A stretch of DNA of 64,000 bases, taken from NCBI RefSeq assembly GCF_000526515.1, contig NZ_JAGF01000001.1, positions 3,782,001 through 3,846,000 on the forward strand. Reading direction: 5' to 3'. Position numbers and translations under genes: made by a program. This document shows positions 38,998-47,863 of the stretch, one piece after another (within the stretch, counting starts at the first letter, position 1; every line of letters starts with the position of its first letter). Source of the stretch: Cellulomonas sp. KRMCY2. GTDB lineage: Bacteria; Actinomycetota; Actinomycetes; Actinomycetales; Cellulomonadaceae. Below the pieces are notes generated by a model. It was not told where the DNA came from. It worked only from the letters and a program-made list of their open reading frames with translations, and made no database searches.

Positions 38998-39096
38998 GAC
39001 CAGCTCGCCGCCGCAATCACCTGGCCGATCAGCGACGACGCCACCAACGTCACAGGGGCGATCCTGCCGTCAGACGGCGGGTGGGCGGTCGCCTGA
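38998..39096 (+). pseudogene. short-chain dehydrogenase C-terminal remnant
   Basis: About 32 codons ending in DDATNVTGAILPSDGGWAVA and a stop, typical of the last strand and helix of an SDR. Everything upstream is missing. A remnant in the degraded zone left of the IS element. Confidence 0.55.
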
Positions 39097-39108
39097 CCGC
39101 CGAGCGGC

Positions 39109-39326
39109 TCAGGCGGGGCTCGACACCGGCGTCTGCGGGTCCGGCTGGGTCGGCCCGGTCTGCCCGATCGAGTTCGCGACGCCGTAGGACTCACCACCCT
39201 GACCCGGGAACAGCGCCTCGGGCCCCAGCCCCGCCACGATGCGCAACCCCATCGTGTGACGATCCTCGATCACGCCGTCCGCGAACAGCCCGGGAAACGC
39301 GTCCCTCGTGCGTCGCTCCACGTAGT
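39109..39326 (-). pseudogene. unidentified gene fragment cut by the IS256-type element
   Basis: A frame of about 72 codons reads out of the left end of the IS element to a stop at 39109 (…AFPGLFADGVIEDR…GPEALFPGQGGESYG…). Its composition looks like real protein and it has no start of its own outside the IS, so it is likely the C-terminus of an interrupted gene. The family was not recognised. Confidence 0.45.
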
Positions 39327-39363
39327 GGGTCTGTCCGAGTAACGGTGTTACTGCTGTCTGGCC
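39327..39363 (+). repeat. left terminal inverted repeat of the IS256-type element
   Basis: Begins GGGTCTGTCCGAGTAACGGT and matches the reverse complement of 40686-40722 with about 11 differences. Confidence 0.7.
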
Positions 39364-39401
39364 GGACACGCCGGGCGCGGCTTGGCGGGGAAGCAGGCAG
39401 C

Positions 39402-40683
39402 ATGACCGAGACGATCGAGTCCGTGAGGACGACGGACACGGTGTTGGACGAGGACGCGCAGCGTGAGCTGGCGGCGAAGATGGTCGAGCAGGCTCGGGCG
39501 GCCGGGATCGACCTGGTCGGCCCGGGCGGGTTGTTGACGGGCCTGACGAAGCAGGTCCTGGAGGCGGCCCTGGCGGAGGAGCTCTCCGAGCACCTGGGCT
39601 ATGACAAGCACGACCCGGTCGGGCGCAACAAGGAGAACTCGCGCAACGGCACCAGGGCCAAGACGGTGCTGACCGAGGTCGGCCCGGTCGAGATCGAGGT
39701 CCCTCGGGACCGGGACGGCACCTTCGACCCGGTCATCGTCAAGAAGCGACAACGCCGGCTGGAGGGGGTCGACCAGATCGTGTTGTCTTTGACGGCCCGG
39801 GGGTTGACGACCGGTGAGGTCGCAGCGCACTTCGCCGACGTCTACGGCGCCTCGGTGTCCAAGGACACGATCTCCAGGATCACCGAGAAGGTCGGCGCGG
39901 AGATGACCGAGTGGGCCACCCGGCCCCTGGATCGTGTTTACCCGGTGTTGTTCATCGACGCGATCGTGGTCAAGGTCCGCGACGGGCAGGTCACCAACCG
40001 GCCGTTCTACGTCGTCATCGGCGTGACCTGCGCCGGGGAACGGGACATCTTGGGGATCTGGGCCGGGGACGGCGGCCAGGGCGCCAAGTACGGGCTGGCG
40101 GTGCTGACCGAGATCAAGAACCGCGGAGTGCAGGACGCGTGCATCGTGGTCTGCGACGGGCTCAAGGGCCTGCCGGAGTCGATCACCACGACCTGGGAGC
40201 TGGCCCAGGTCCAGACGTGTGTGGTCCACCTGATCCGCAACACGTTCCGCTACGCCGCCCGCCAGGACTGGGACGCAATGGCCAAGGACCTGCGCCCGAT
40301 CTACACCGCCCCGAGCGTGCAGGCCGCCGAAGCCCGGCTCGAGGACTTCGCCGAACGCTGGGGCGGCAAGTACCCCGCGGCGGTCAAGCTCTGGCGCTCG
40401 GCATGGGGCGAGTTCATCCCTTTCCTGGACTACGAGGTCGAGATCCGCAAGGTCATCTCCCGCGACCAACGCGATCGAGTCCCTCAACGCCCGCTACCGG
40501 CGCGCGGTCAGGGCCCGGGGCCACCTCCCCAACGAGGCCGCCGCGCTGAAGTGTCTCTACCTGGTCACCCGGTCCCTGGACCCGACCGGCCGCGGTCGGG
40601 CACGCTGGGTCATCCGCTGGAAAGCCGCCCTCAACGCCTTCGCCATCACCTTCGACGGGCGCATCAACCCCTCGATCAACTAA
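39402..40683 (+). pseudogene. frameshifted IS256-family transposase
   Basis: A DDE (mutator-type) transposase. The first frame covers about 350 residues with catalytic Asp in LFIDAIVVKVRDGQ (about 185) and VVCDGLKGLPE (about 250). Near 40457-40464 there is one extra base; the expected NAIESLNARYRRA and TRSLDP...W...ALNAFAITF sequence continues in the next frame to TAA at 40681. The length of 1282 nt is one more than a multiple of three. Repairing it gives a usual length of about 427 aa. IS256 elements are not known for programmed frameshifting, so this is probably inactive. Confidence 0.88.
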
Positions 40684-40685
40684 GA

Positions 40686-40722
40686 CGCCAGATGGCACTT
40701 ACACCGAAGATCGGACAGTCCC
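40686..40722 (-). repeat. right terminal inverted repeat of the IS256-type element
   Basis: Ends ...GATCGGACAGTCCC on the plus strand, pairing with 39327-39363. It starts 3 nt after the transposase stop. Confidence 0.7.
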
Positions 40723-40782
40723 GAACCCTGCGGGCGTAGGGCCGGGAGCCCGGTGTGATGGACGTCCCGCGGAGCTCAGCGG

Positions 40783-40933
40783 CGTCCATGTTCGTTCAGG
40801 GCGTACTCAGGCCTACCGATAGGTCTACTGGACGGTCAGAGGCCCGCCTCGCCGAAGCGGTGCGGCCCTCTGACCTGCTCTTTCACTGTCGGGATGACAG
40901 GATTTGAACCTGCGACCCCTTGACCCCCAGTCA
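40783..40933 (+). repeat. left direct repeat of the tRNA-Pro island (attachment-site copy 1)
   Basis: Imperfect copy of 58474-58623. Its last 46 bp (40888-40933) are identical to the 3' part of tRNA-Pro(GGG), anticodon loop to 3' end, at 58578-58623. The rest resembles the terminator region beyond that tRNA, including the GAGGCCCGC...GCGG hairpin and a CCTACCGATAGG block. Confidence 0.88.
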
Positions 40934-41162
40934 GTTCAGGGTGTCCGCGACAGTCCGCTGACATTCACGTTTGTGCAGGTCAGGCTGCTTGCGCGTGCGT
41001 CTCGATTCGCCGGGGCCCGCTGCCGTTCGCTGAGTTGGGGTCCAGGACCTGGACCCCAACTCCTCGATCCGCGCAGAGAGCCGACCCGGCACGGCCGCAG
41101 CCCCGCGGAGGCTCCACTCACCACAGGGCAGATCTAGGCTCCCCTCTTGCCCTCCACCAGCA
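40934..41162. other. non-coding stretch between attachment-site copy 1 and the AbiEii remnant
   Basis: No gene recognised. CACGTTTGTGCAGGTCAG just after the att core resembles CGACGTTTGCGCAGGTCAAG at the same distance beyond copy 2, suggesting a shared element arm. It also contains the palindrome at 41032-41062. Confidence 0.5.
41032..41062. repeat. perfect 31-bp palindrome
   Basis: Arms of 15 bp (GAGTTGGGGTCCAGG and its exact complement) around a single A. Terminator-like in strength but with no U tract; it lies 100 bp downstream of the AbiEii remnant on the minus strand, so it could have terminated that gene. Confidence 0.75.
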
Positions 41163-41699
41163 CTACGCCTGGGAGCGCCCCGTTCGCGACTCTGCAAGCC
41201 ACCTCGCGTCGGTAGCCTCCACGAGGACGCCGTCGGCAAACGCTGTGACTGGCGAGACGACATCCGTGAAGCCCATAGGCAGATCCTCGCCCTGACGTCC
41301 GAGGCTCCGCCGGTAGGCGGCCCAGGTGCCGGCGCGCGACGTGGCCAGTGCACCGACTGTGCCGCTCAGGGGTGCGAGGGTGACCCCGCGATGGGCTGCG
41401 GTGGCATCGATCGCCTGCCGAACGGTGCCCTGGTCGAGGTCGTGGGCTCCGGTGATCGAGTAGATGTCGGCGTAGTCGCGCACCCGGGTGTTGGCCGCGC
41501 CGAGTTCGAGGGCCGTGACGATCTTCTCGGCCAGCACCGTCTCGATCGGATACCCGAGCACGGCCACAGGCGCCATGGTCGGGCGAAGGGCGGGCAGCAG
41601 GACCGTTCGCGGAGGCGGGGTCACCGGGTCGCCGAAGCTCACGTCGAGCCGCAGCGTGATGCTCGCTGTTGCGATCCCATCCCGCGGGGTCCAGCAAGA
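41163..41699 (-). pseudogene. AbiEii/AbiGii nucleotidyltransferase toxin, N-terminally truncated
   Basis: About 178 codons of the C-terminal part: ITLRLDVSFGDPVTPPP, then GYPIETVLAEKIVTALELG and NTRVRDYADIYSITG, which are hallmarks of AbiEii (type IV toxin, a nucleotidyltransferase). The N-terminal third with the GG...DLDL-type nucleotidyltransferase motif is missing, and the frame runs into a stop about 65 bp before attachment-site copy 2. No antitoxin (AbiEi) gene is visible. The deletion probably accompanied integration at 41764; the fragment is unlikely to be active. Confidence 0.75.
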
Positions 41700-41763
41700 T
41701 CACCCAACGGGGAAAGGACCCTGTCGACGTTGATCGACAAGGCCCTGACCTGCAGTAATCCCT

Positions 41764-41803
41764 GTCGGGATGACAGGATTTGAACCTGCGACCCCTTGAC
41801 CCC
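41764..41803 (+). repeat. attachment-site copy 2 (tRNA-Pro 3' fragment)
   Basis: 40 bp identical to 40888-40927 and to the tRNA-Pro 3' part, then diverging by loss of one C. In the same orientation as the other two copies. Confidence 0.88.
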
Positions 41804-41989
41804 AGTCCCTCCTGCGCTGCTCACGAGGGCGTGCCGCGGCGACGTTTGCGCAGGTCAAGGCCCATACGCGTCCGTGGGTGTCCATCTCTGCCCACGCCAG
41901 TTGGGCCTACTTTGGCCTACCGATAGGCGGACCGCCGGCGCCGCCGGGAGGGCAGGCCGGGGATCGATCGACCCCGGCCGGGGCGCCAC

Positions 41990-42265
41990 CGGACGCCGTC
42001 TCCGGCCCAAGGTCATCGGTCGAAGCCGAACTGAAACTCGCGAGCGGCTCATCGACCTGAAGACGAAGCACGCTGCCGGCGTCGACGCCACCCAACGCGC
42101 CGACGTTCCACACCCTGGCCGAGCTCTGGCTCGCCCGCGCGCTCCTGAGCGACGTCACGGAGAACACCCGCTGAACCACGAGCGCAGCCTCAACGGCCAC
42201 GTCATCCCCCGGCTGGGCGACACCCGGCTCTTGGGCCTTCGGTCGGAGGACGTGCGCCCAACGAC
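41990..42265 (+). pseudogene. tyrosine integrase N-terminal remnant
   Basis: Pieces of the integrase arm and core-binding region in two frames: RTETRERLIDLKTKHAAGVD, then (shifted) HTLAELWLARALLSDVTENTR, then (shifted back) NHERSLNGHVIPRLGDTRL. At least two frameshifts and a stop are present, and the catalytic R...HxR...Y domain is absent. It lies 190 bp from attachment-site copy 2, where an integrase would be expected. Confidence 0.72.
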
Positions 42266-42285
42266 CCCGCTGCCCGCGGCTCCGC

Positions 42286-45200
42286 TCAGCAGGTACCGGC
42301 CGGCTCCCAGGGACCCGAACTCGTCGCGCCTGGTTCCTGGTTGCGGGTCCACCACTTGGCGGTCCACAGCGAGCCGTCGTGCACCACGGTCTCGGCACCG
42401 GTGTAGATCCACGACGCCGTCCACTGCTGGCCGGGACCGCCCCCGCAAGTCAAGGTTGCGCCGATCTCCGCCCACGGACCCCACGGCGACGCGCCAGGCG
42501 TCTGATTCTGGGTCCACCATTGCGCCTCGAACCGGCGGCCGTCGTAGAGCACCACGTCACCCGCCTGGTACACGGCCGTCGGGTCCCAGGTGGGGGCGAC
42601 TGACGCAACCTGCACGGTGTCCCAGACCAGCGGTGTGGTGTCGAACACGACGGCGATCCGCACCTCGCCCCGGCCTGGGTACGTGGCGGGAAGTGTCACG
42701 GTCGCCTTCTCCTCGGAGTCGAAGGCCACGTCCCCCAGGTCGGTGGTCGTGCCGTCCACCGCGACGGCGTACACCCGCCCGACCACGTCGGCGTGCGAGG
42801 CGATCTCTTCGGGCTCCGGGACCGCGGCGTCCAGGGACAGCGTGTCGCCGGGTGCCATCGTCTCCTCACCGACCAGCGACGTGGAGCGCGTGGCATCGGC
42901 CAGGTCCACCGGCACGGACATGGTGACCATCTGGGTGCAGGTCGCCTCGTTGCCCGAGGAGTCGGTGGCTGTCCAGGTGACGTTCGAGGCACCGATCGGC
43001 CACGACGCAGGGAGTCCGGGGGTCACGGTCGGTGTGGCGTCGACGACGTCGTCCACGGCCGGGGCGCCCAGCTGCGGGGTGTGGGTGTAGGTGATGTCGA
43101 GGTCCGGCGGGCAGGTGATCGACGGCGCCGTGGCGTCGACCACGGTGACCGCATGCCGGGCGGTCGAGGTGTTGCCCGCCAGGTCGGTCGCGGTCCAGGT
43201 CACAGTGGTCGTCCCCAGCGGTAGCACCTCGGGGGCGTCGTTGGTGAGCGCGACCTCGTCGGCCAGGCTGTCCAGATCGGTCACATCTACGCCGGGAAGG
43301 TCGCCCTGCCACCCACCTCGAGCATTCCCCTCGAGCTGCTGATCGGCAACGGTGATGACCGGCGCCTGAACGTCGGGCACCTCGCAGACGAGCACGAGCT
43401 CAAGATCCAGGGCCGGGGGCGGCACGGTGAGCACGTCGGTGGTGGCCGACGCGCAGCCGTCCTTGGACGCGACGAGCCGGTAGTACCCGGCCACCACGTC
43501 CCACCCGAAGGCCCCCGTTGTCCCGGTGGTCATCGGATTGGCCCGGTTGGCCGGGGACATCAGGTCGCTGCCATCGGCCACCGGCACGAACTCACCGTCG
43601 GCGGTGTCGCTGCGCAACAGCGTCACCGTTGCTCCGGCCACGGCGTCACCGGTCTGGTCGACCACCCGACCCGACGGGTCGATGTAGATGTCGAACTGCA
43701 CCGTCTGCACCGACCCGTCGGGGCAGACGATGGTGATCCCAACGAGTGCCGACCCGTGCTGCGGGTACACCGGGCCGAACGTGGCCGAGTAGTGGCCCTG
43801 GCCGTCGCCGGTCATCGGCCCGGAGGCGATGGTGGCGCCGTAGGAGTCTCCCTCGGTAGAGAGAACCTCGAACGAGGCGCTGCCCCCCAAGCACCCGGTG
43901 GTCCGCAGGGTCAGCGTGTCCTGCCAGTGCACCATCGGCGGGGCACCCGGGGCGACGAGCGGGCCGAAGGTCGTCCCGGGCGGCAGACCGGCGATCTGCA
44001 TGAGCTCGATGTCCACGATCGTCACGTCATCCTGGGTGACCTCGACCGACGGGACGCTGACCCGACTCGCGCTCAGGCCGCTCGGCGGGAAGGCCGTCAC
44101 GTCGTAGGTACCAGGCGGGATGCCCACCGCGTCGTAGCTGCCGTCGGTCGCTGTCCGGGTCTGGAAGACACACTCGCCCCCACCGTGCGGGCAGACCTGG
44201 ATCGGCGCACCGCCGACCGGGAAGCCGTTTGAGGTGACCGTTCCGCGAACGCCGGTCGAGGAGTTGCCGGCGTTACCGTTGCGCACCGGGAAGAGGTAAC
44301 GGCCGAGAGTCATGCCCCGGTTGCTGTGCGAGACGAGCGCGTGCGGGTCGCCGTCGGTGAACTGGTGGGTCTGCAGGGACCCGGGCATCTGGTAGAACGC
44401 ATCGGCGTCACCGGTACCTGCCGAGTATCCGACGCCCACCGGAACGCCGCCGAAGCCGTCCGACGCACCCAGCAGGCTGCCCGTCGCCAGCGCGACGCTG
44501 GTCGGGACCCCCCCACCACCGCCACCACCGCCACCGCCGCCGCCGCCGCCATCACCATCACCGCTCTCCCACCCGACGTGGCCGTAGTTGAAGACGATGT
44601 CCACGTCACCGGCACCCTGGTCGGACCGGTCGACCAGGAGCAGCTGGGCAGAGACGAGCTTGTCGTCGTGCCGGTCGAAGTAGCCCACATTGATCCAGTT
44701 CACGCAGAACGCCTGGTGCCCGTCGAGCACCGTCGTCCCGTAGGTGACCGGTGCCGAGCCCTCGCTGCGCGTGTCAACGTCGGCGAAGAACGGCGCGATG
44801 ATCGGTGGTGTGTCCTCGTCGAGCGTGAACGGGGTGCGCGTGCTCATGGGCTCGTCGAATGTCACGTTCCCGTTGTTGTTCACGTAGAGGTAGGTGTACG
44901 TCGTCCCGAAGAAGTTCACCGGGAACGGCAGGTCCACGGCGCCCGTCGACCCGTCGTCGTTCGGCGGGAGCGTCGTCTCGGCGCAGGTGTCCGTCGTGAG
45001 AAGCGCCCCGGACGAGAAGACGTACGGCGTCGCGCAGCCCCAGAACGGCCCGGTCGCGGGGCTGTCCGTCTGCGTCCCGGTCACCCGGACGTACACGAGG
45101 CTGCCGTGCCCGACGACGATGTCGGTCCACTGCCGGCCCGTCGGTTGCCACGACGTGCCGGTGATCGCATCGGACGTGAAGAAGGGCTCGACCGACGGGC

Positions 45201-47094
45201 CCTCGGAGATCTCCACGACGAACCGGTCGTTCTCGAAGTTCCCCTTGTTGCCGCGCGACCACGACACCGTCGGCGGCCTCGACACGTCGGAGACCGGGAC
45301 CGTCACCTCGTAGGCCTTCGCCTGCGGTGCGCCCGCGTACGGCGCGATCTCGGCCGAGGCGAGGAGGCAGCCGAGGTCGGCGACCTGGCTCGAGGAGATC
45401 CGCGGCGACCCCGTGGCCGGGCGCACGTACGACAGGAAGTCGCTGAGCCGCTCGGCATCGGCGTCCTCGAGCAGCCGGGTCATCTGCAGCGGGCCCAGCG
45501 CTGTGCCGTCCTGGTAGGCGAACCCCGAGGCACCATCACGCTGGAGGTTGAACAGGACCGCGGCCACCGCGACCTCGTTGTCGTCCCCGCCGGGGAAGGC
45601 ACCTCCCCATTCGCCGTCCATGGGCACCGAGAAGCTGCGCGGGCCGATGGGGACGCCTCCGGTCGAGGTGCGAATGAGGTCGTCGTACACGCCGTCACCG
45701 ACGCCAGGGATGGCCGGGTGCGCCGCGTACTGCCCGGCGCTCACCGAGAAGTAGTTGCCGTACCCCTCGGACCAGGCGAGCTGCCCACCCTCGTCCTTGC
45801 CCCTGCCGGGGTTGTCGTTGCCGTGTTCGTCCTTGCCGCACACGTCCGTTGCCAGGTGGTCTGTGAAGCAGTGGGCGCCTCCCGGGCCCGACGCGATGCC
45901 GTGGTGCCGGTCGAACCAATGCCCGTACTCGTGCGCGATGACGTCCCAGGCGCTCCACTCCCACTCGCCCACGTGCAGGCCGTCGGCGTTGGCGAACGCG
46001 CCGTCGTCGGCCCCGTCCGGATAGGCCACGGTGACGCTCGGCACGTCGCCCCCGGCCATCTCCCCGTAGAGGTGCGCGCTCCACAACGCGTCGTGGATCG
46101 CGAACGCCGTCTGGGCGACGCCGTTGTGCCCGATGTTCAGGTCCACGGTCTTCGTCGTGCCGTGCGGGACCCCGCCGTCCACGCTCACCGACTGGTGGTA
46201 GATCGTGAACCCCCAGGGGAAGCCGGGGTCGATCCCGACGCGGCCGGCGTCGCTCGTGGCGACGAAGTCCAGCTCGGTGTAGTCCTCTTCAAGCCAACCA
46301 CCGAGGCGCAGCTCGTAGTATCCGGCGTCGTCCGTCTCGAGCACCGCGACCTCGGATCCCCACTGCAGCACCCGGACCTGGATGTGGCGGGCGGGGTGCA
46401 GGTCGTCGTTCCAGTCCGTCCAGGTGACGTGGCCTCGCAGCACCGTCTCGGACGCTCCCGCGGCCTGCACGGTCTGCACGACGTCGTCGACGGGGGCGAC
46501 GAACAGTTGCTCGAACGCCGCCTGGCGCGCCTCGTCGGTGTCGTGGTCGAGGGCGATCGCGTTCGCCTGGGCGTCGATCGACGTCTCACCCGAGGCCACC
46601 GACCCGTCGGCGGTCGGTGCGATCCACAGCGAGGACGCGCTCGAGAGGGTCACTTCCCCGGTCTCACGCGTCGCCGTCAGGGACACCGCTCCGGCCCGCT
46701 CGTCCCCCACGACGAGGGGCACGGTCACCTCGGCGACCCCGGCCGCATCGGTGACCACTGACGTACCGGGCGAGCCGGGCTCGACGTCCCCCTGGCCCAT
46801 CAGCGTGACGTCGTAGGCGGTACCCGGAACGCCGGTCAGGGTGAACACCGCGTCGCCGTCGCGGTAGTCCGCGGTGATGTCCAGGGTGTCGTCGTCACCC
46901 CGGGGAACCTCGACGGCCGAGGGCTCCTCGCCCGCCACCACCTCGGCGTCCGGCTCGGCGGTCGACACCGAACCGGCCTTGTCGACGGCGGCGGGCTCCG
47001 GTGCCGCCGCGGCCGTCAGAGCGGAGGAGCCGACGACGGCGCAGGCGATCGCCAGTGCGACGACCGCCTGGAAGGCGCGACGGGGCAGTGTCAT
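42286..47094 (-). CDS. giant secreted zinc-metalloprotease-like protein with NIDO, HYR and chitin-binding modules
   Basis: 1602-aa secreted protein. Signal peptide about 1-31 (ends TAAAA). The middle third has a zinc site HEYGHW at about 388-393, with acidic and glycine-rich surroundings typical of secreted gluzincin-like peptidases. A nidogen-type (NIDO) domain lies at about 715-900, with a run of about 14 Gly at 848-861. A carboxypeptidase-regulatory-like (CNA_B-type) repeat is near 960-1020. Two HYR domains are near 1260-1410. Two CBM5/12 chitin-binding modules (YQAGDVVLYDGRRFEAQWWTQ type) end the protein. GGAGGA lies upstream of the ATG. No sortase motif. Probably attacks extracellular protein on chitinous or cell surfaces; the combination is unusual. 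Confidence 0.82.
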   Translation of the reverse strand: MTLPRRAFQAVVALAIACAVVGSSALTAAAAPEPAAVDKAGSVSTAEPDAEVVAGEEPSAVEVPRGDDDTLDITADYRDGDAVFTLTGVPGTAYDVTLMGQGDVEPGSPGTSVVTDAAGVAEVTVPLVVGDERAGAVSLTATRETGEVTLSSASSLWIAPTADGSVASGETSIDAQANAIALDHDTDEARQAAFEQLFVAPVDDVVQTVQAAGASETVLRGHVTWTDWNDDLHPARHIQVRVLQWGSEVAVLETDDAGYYELRLGGWLEEDYTELDFVATSDAGRVGIDPGFPWGFTIYHQSVSVDGGVPHGTTKTVDLNIGHNGVAQTAFAIHDALWSAHLYGEMAGGDVPSVTVAYPDGADDGAFANADGLHVGEWEWSAWDVIAHEYGHWFDRHHGIASGPGGAHCFTDHLATDVCGKDEHGNDNPGRGKDEGGQLAWSEGYGNYFSVSAGQYAAHPAIPGVGDGVYDDLIRTSTGGVPIGPRSFSVPMDGEWGGAFPGGDDNEVAVAAVLFNLQRDGASGFAYQDGTALGPLQMTRLLEDADAERLSDFLSYVRPATGSPRISSSQVADLGCLLASAEIAPYAGAPQAKAYEVTVPVSDVSRPPTVSWSRGNKGNFENDRFVVEISEGPSVEPFFTSDAITGTSWQPTGRQWTDIVVGHGSLVYVRVTGTQTDSPATGPFWGCATPYVFSSGALLTTDTCAETTLPPNDDGSTGAVDLPFPVNFFGTTYTYLYVNNNGNVTFDEPMSTRTPFTLDEDTPPIIAPFFADVDTRSEGSAPVTYGTTVLDGHQAFCVNWINVGYFDRHDDKLVSAQLLLVDRSDQGAGDVDIVFNYGHVGWESGDGDGGGGGGGGGGGGGGVPTSVALATGSLLGASDGFGGVPVGVGYSAGTGDADAFYQMPGSLQTHQFTDGDPHALVSHSNRGMTLGRYLFPVRNGNAGNSSTGVRGTVTSNGFPVGGAPIQVCPHGGGECVFQTRTATDGSYDAVGIPPGTYDVTAFPPSGLSASRVSVPSVEVTQDDVTIVDIELMQIAGLPPGTTFGPLVAPGAPPMVHWQDTLTLRTTGCLGGSASFEVLSTEGDSYGATIASGPMTGDGQGHYSATFGPVYPQHGSALVGITIVCPDGSVQTVQFDIYIDPSGRVVDQTGDAVAGATVTLLRSDTADGEFVPVADGSDLMSPANRANPMTTGTTGAFGWDVVAGYYRLVASKDGCASATTDVLTVPPPALDLELVLVCEVPDVQAPVITVADQQLEGNARGGWQGDLPGVDVTDLDSLADEVALTNDAPEVLPLGTTTVTWTATDLAGNTSTARHAVTVVDATAPSITCPPDLDITYTHTPQLGAPAVDDVVDATPTVTPGLPASWPIGASNVTWTATDSSGNEATCTQMVTMSVPVDLADATRSTSLVGEETMAPGDTLSLDAAVPEPEEIASHADVVGRVYAVAVDGTTTDLGDVAFDSEEKATVTLPATYPGRGEVRIAVVFDTTPLVWDTVQVASVAPTWDPTAVYQAGDVVLYDGRRFEAQWWTQNQTPGASPWGPWAEIGATLTCGGGPGQQWTASWIYTGAETVVHDGSLWTAKWWTRNQEPGATSSGPWEPAGTC

Positions 47095-47362
47095 GGGGTT
47101 CGTCCTCCGCGATCAGGCGCTCTGGGCTCGCCCAAAGTAGGGGCCTCGATCCACCCGGTGTTGCCCGTTCTGCGCCGAGGTCACCCGATTGCCAACGACT
47201 TCACCCGGTTGTGGGGTCGTGGGGCCCCGTCCCGCATGGCGCACACCCCGGTGCGTGCCTCCGCCGGGCGTCATAGTCACGCGCCCGCGGCAGATTCGGC
47301 CGGAAGGATGAACCACGCAGCCGACGCCTCATGCCGGGGCCCCGACCTGCGAGGATGAGTTC

Positions 47363-47863
47363 ATGCCTCGTCGGAGCCGTCAGTTCGCCGCACTCGCGAT
47401 CTCCGTCCTGGCGCTCGCCGGGTGCCAGGGCGGAGCCGACCCGAACGCCGCGCCGAGCACCACCGCGCCGACCACCGCCGCGCCGAGCACCGCCACGCCG
47501 ACGGCCGGCGCGTCACCGAGCTGCAACCACCCGCCCGACACCGGGGGTGGCGACGGTGGGCTCGGCGTCGGCTTGGACTACACCGAGTCGCATCATGACT
47601 TCGGCGCCAGCGCCCCCTTCGCGCTGTGCATGGACCTTGAGGACGATGAAGTGTTCAGGGTCACCGGGAGCTCGCCGGAGGTCACTGTCACGCCGGAGGC
47701 CCTTCCCGGTCCGGGGACGCGGTTCACCTTCACCGTGACGGTCCACCGTGGGGCGACGGGAGGTCTCGACGTCGAGCTCGGCGGCGAGGCAGGGGGGGGC
47801 GGCATGACCTTCAATGGCCCGGCGATCGTGACCGACGAGACTGGGTGGAACTTCGGGCCCTAG
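47363..47863 (+). CDS. small Thr/Pro-rich lipoprotein
   Basis: 166-aa putative lipoprotein of unknown function. Lipobox LALAGC (Cys about 21), then a Thr/Ala/Pro linker (about 28-50) and a small beta-rich domain of about 110 residues with two Cys (CNHPPD and LCMD). GAGGATG sits at proper distance from the ATG. Divergent from the metalloprotease-like gene; its end converges and overlaps slightly with the next lipoprotein gene. Confidence 0.75.
   Translation: MPRRSRQFAALAISVLALAGCQGGADPNAAPSTTAPTTAAPSTATPTAGASPSCNHPPDTGGGDGGLGVGLDYTESHHDFGASAPFALCMDLEDDEVFRVTGSSPEVTVTPEALPGPGTRFTFTVTVHRGATGGLDVELGGEAGGGGMTFNGPAIVTDETGWNFGP

Larger units (their letters stand above)
39327..40722 (+). mobile_element. 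IS256-family insertion sequence with imperfect terminal repeats
   Basis: About 1.4 kb. Left end 39327-39363 and right end 40686-40722 are inverted repeats (about 26 of 37 positions match, sharing GGG.CTGTCCGA, CGGTGT and TCTGGC blocks) flanking one transposase gene. The 8 bp on either side differ, so no target duplication is visible: the copy has been rearranged or one flank deleted after insertion. Confidence 0.82.

Noticed and set aside
39402-40683. Programmed frameshifting in the IS256-type transposase
   Set aside because: No slippery heptamer or stimulatory structure was recognised, and IS256 elements normally have a single frame.
44510-44555. GCC/ACC-rich run that might be a simple-sequence artefact
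   Set aside because: It stays in frame and encodes a Gly linker in the 1602-aa protein; flanking domains remain in register.
44326-46761. Plus-strand frame of about 811 codons opposite the metalloprotease-like gene
   Set aside because: Antisense shadow, Arg/His/Val-rich, without a ribosome site or family motif.
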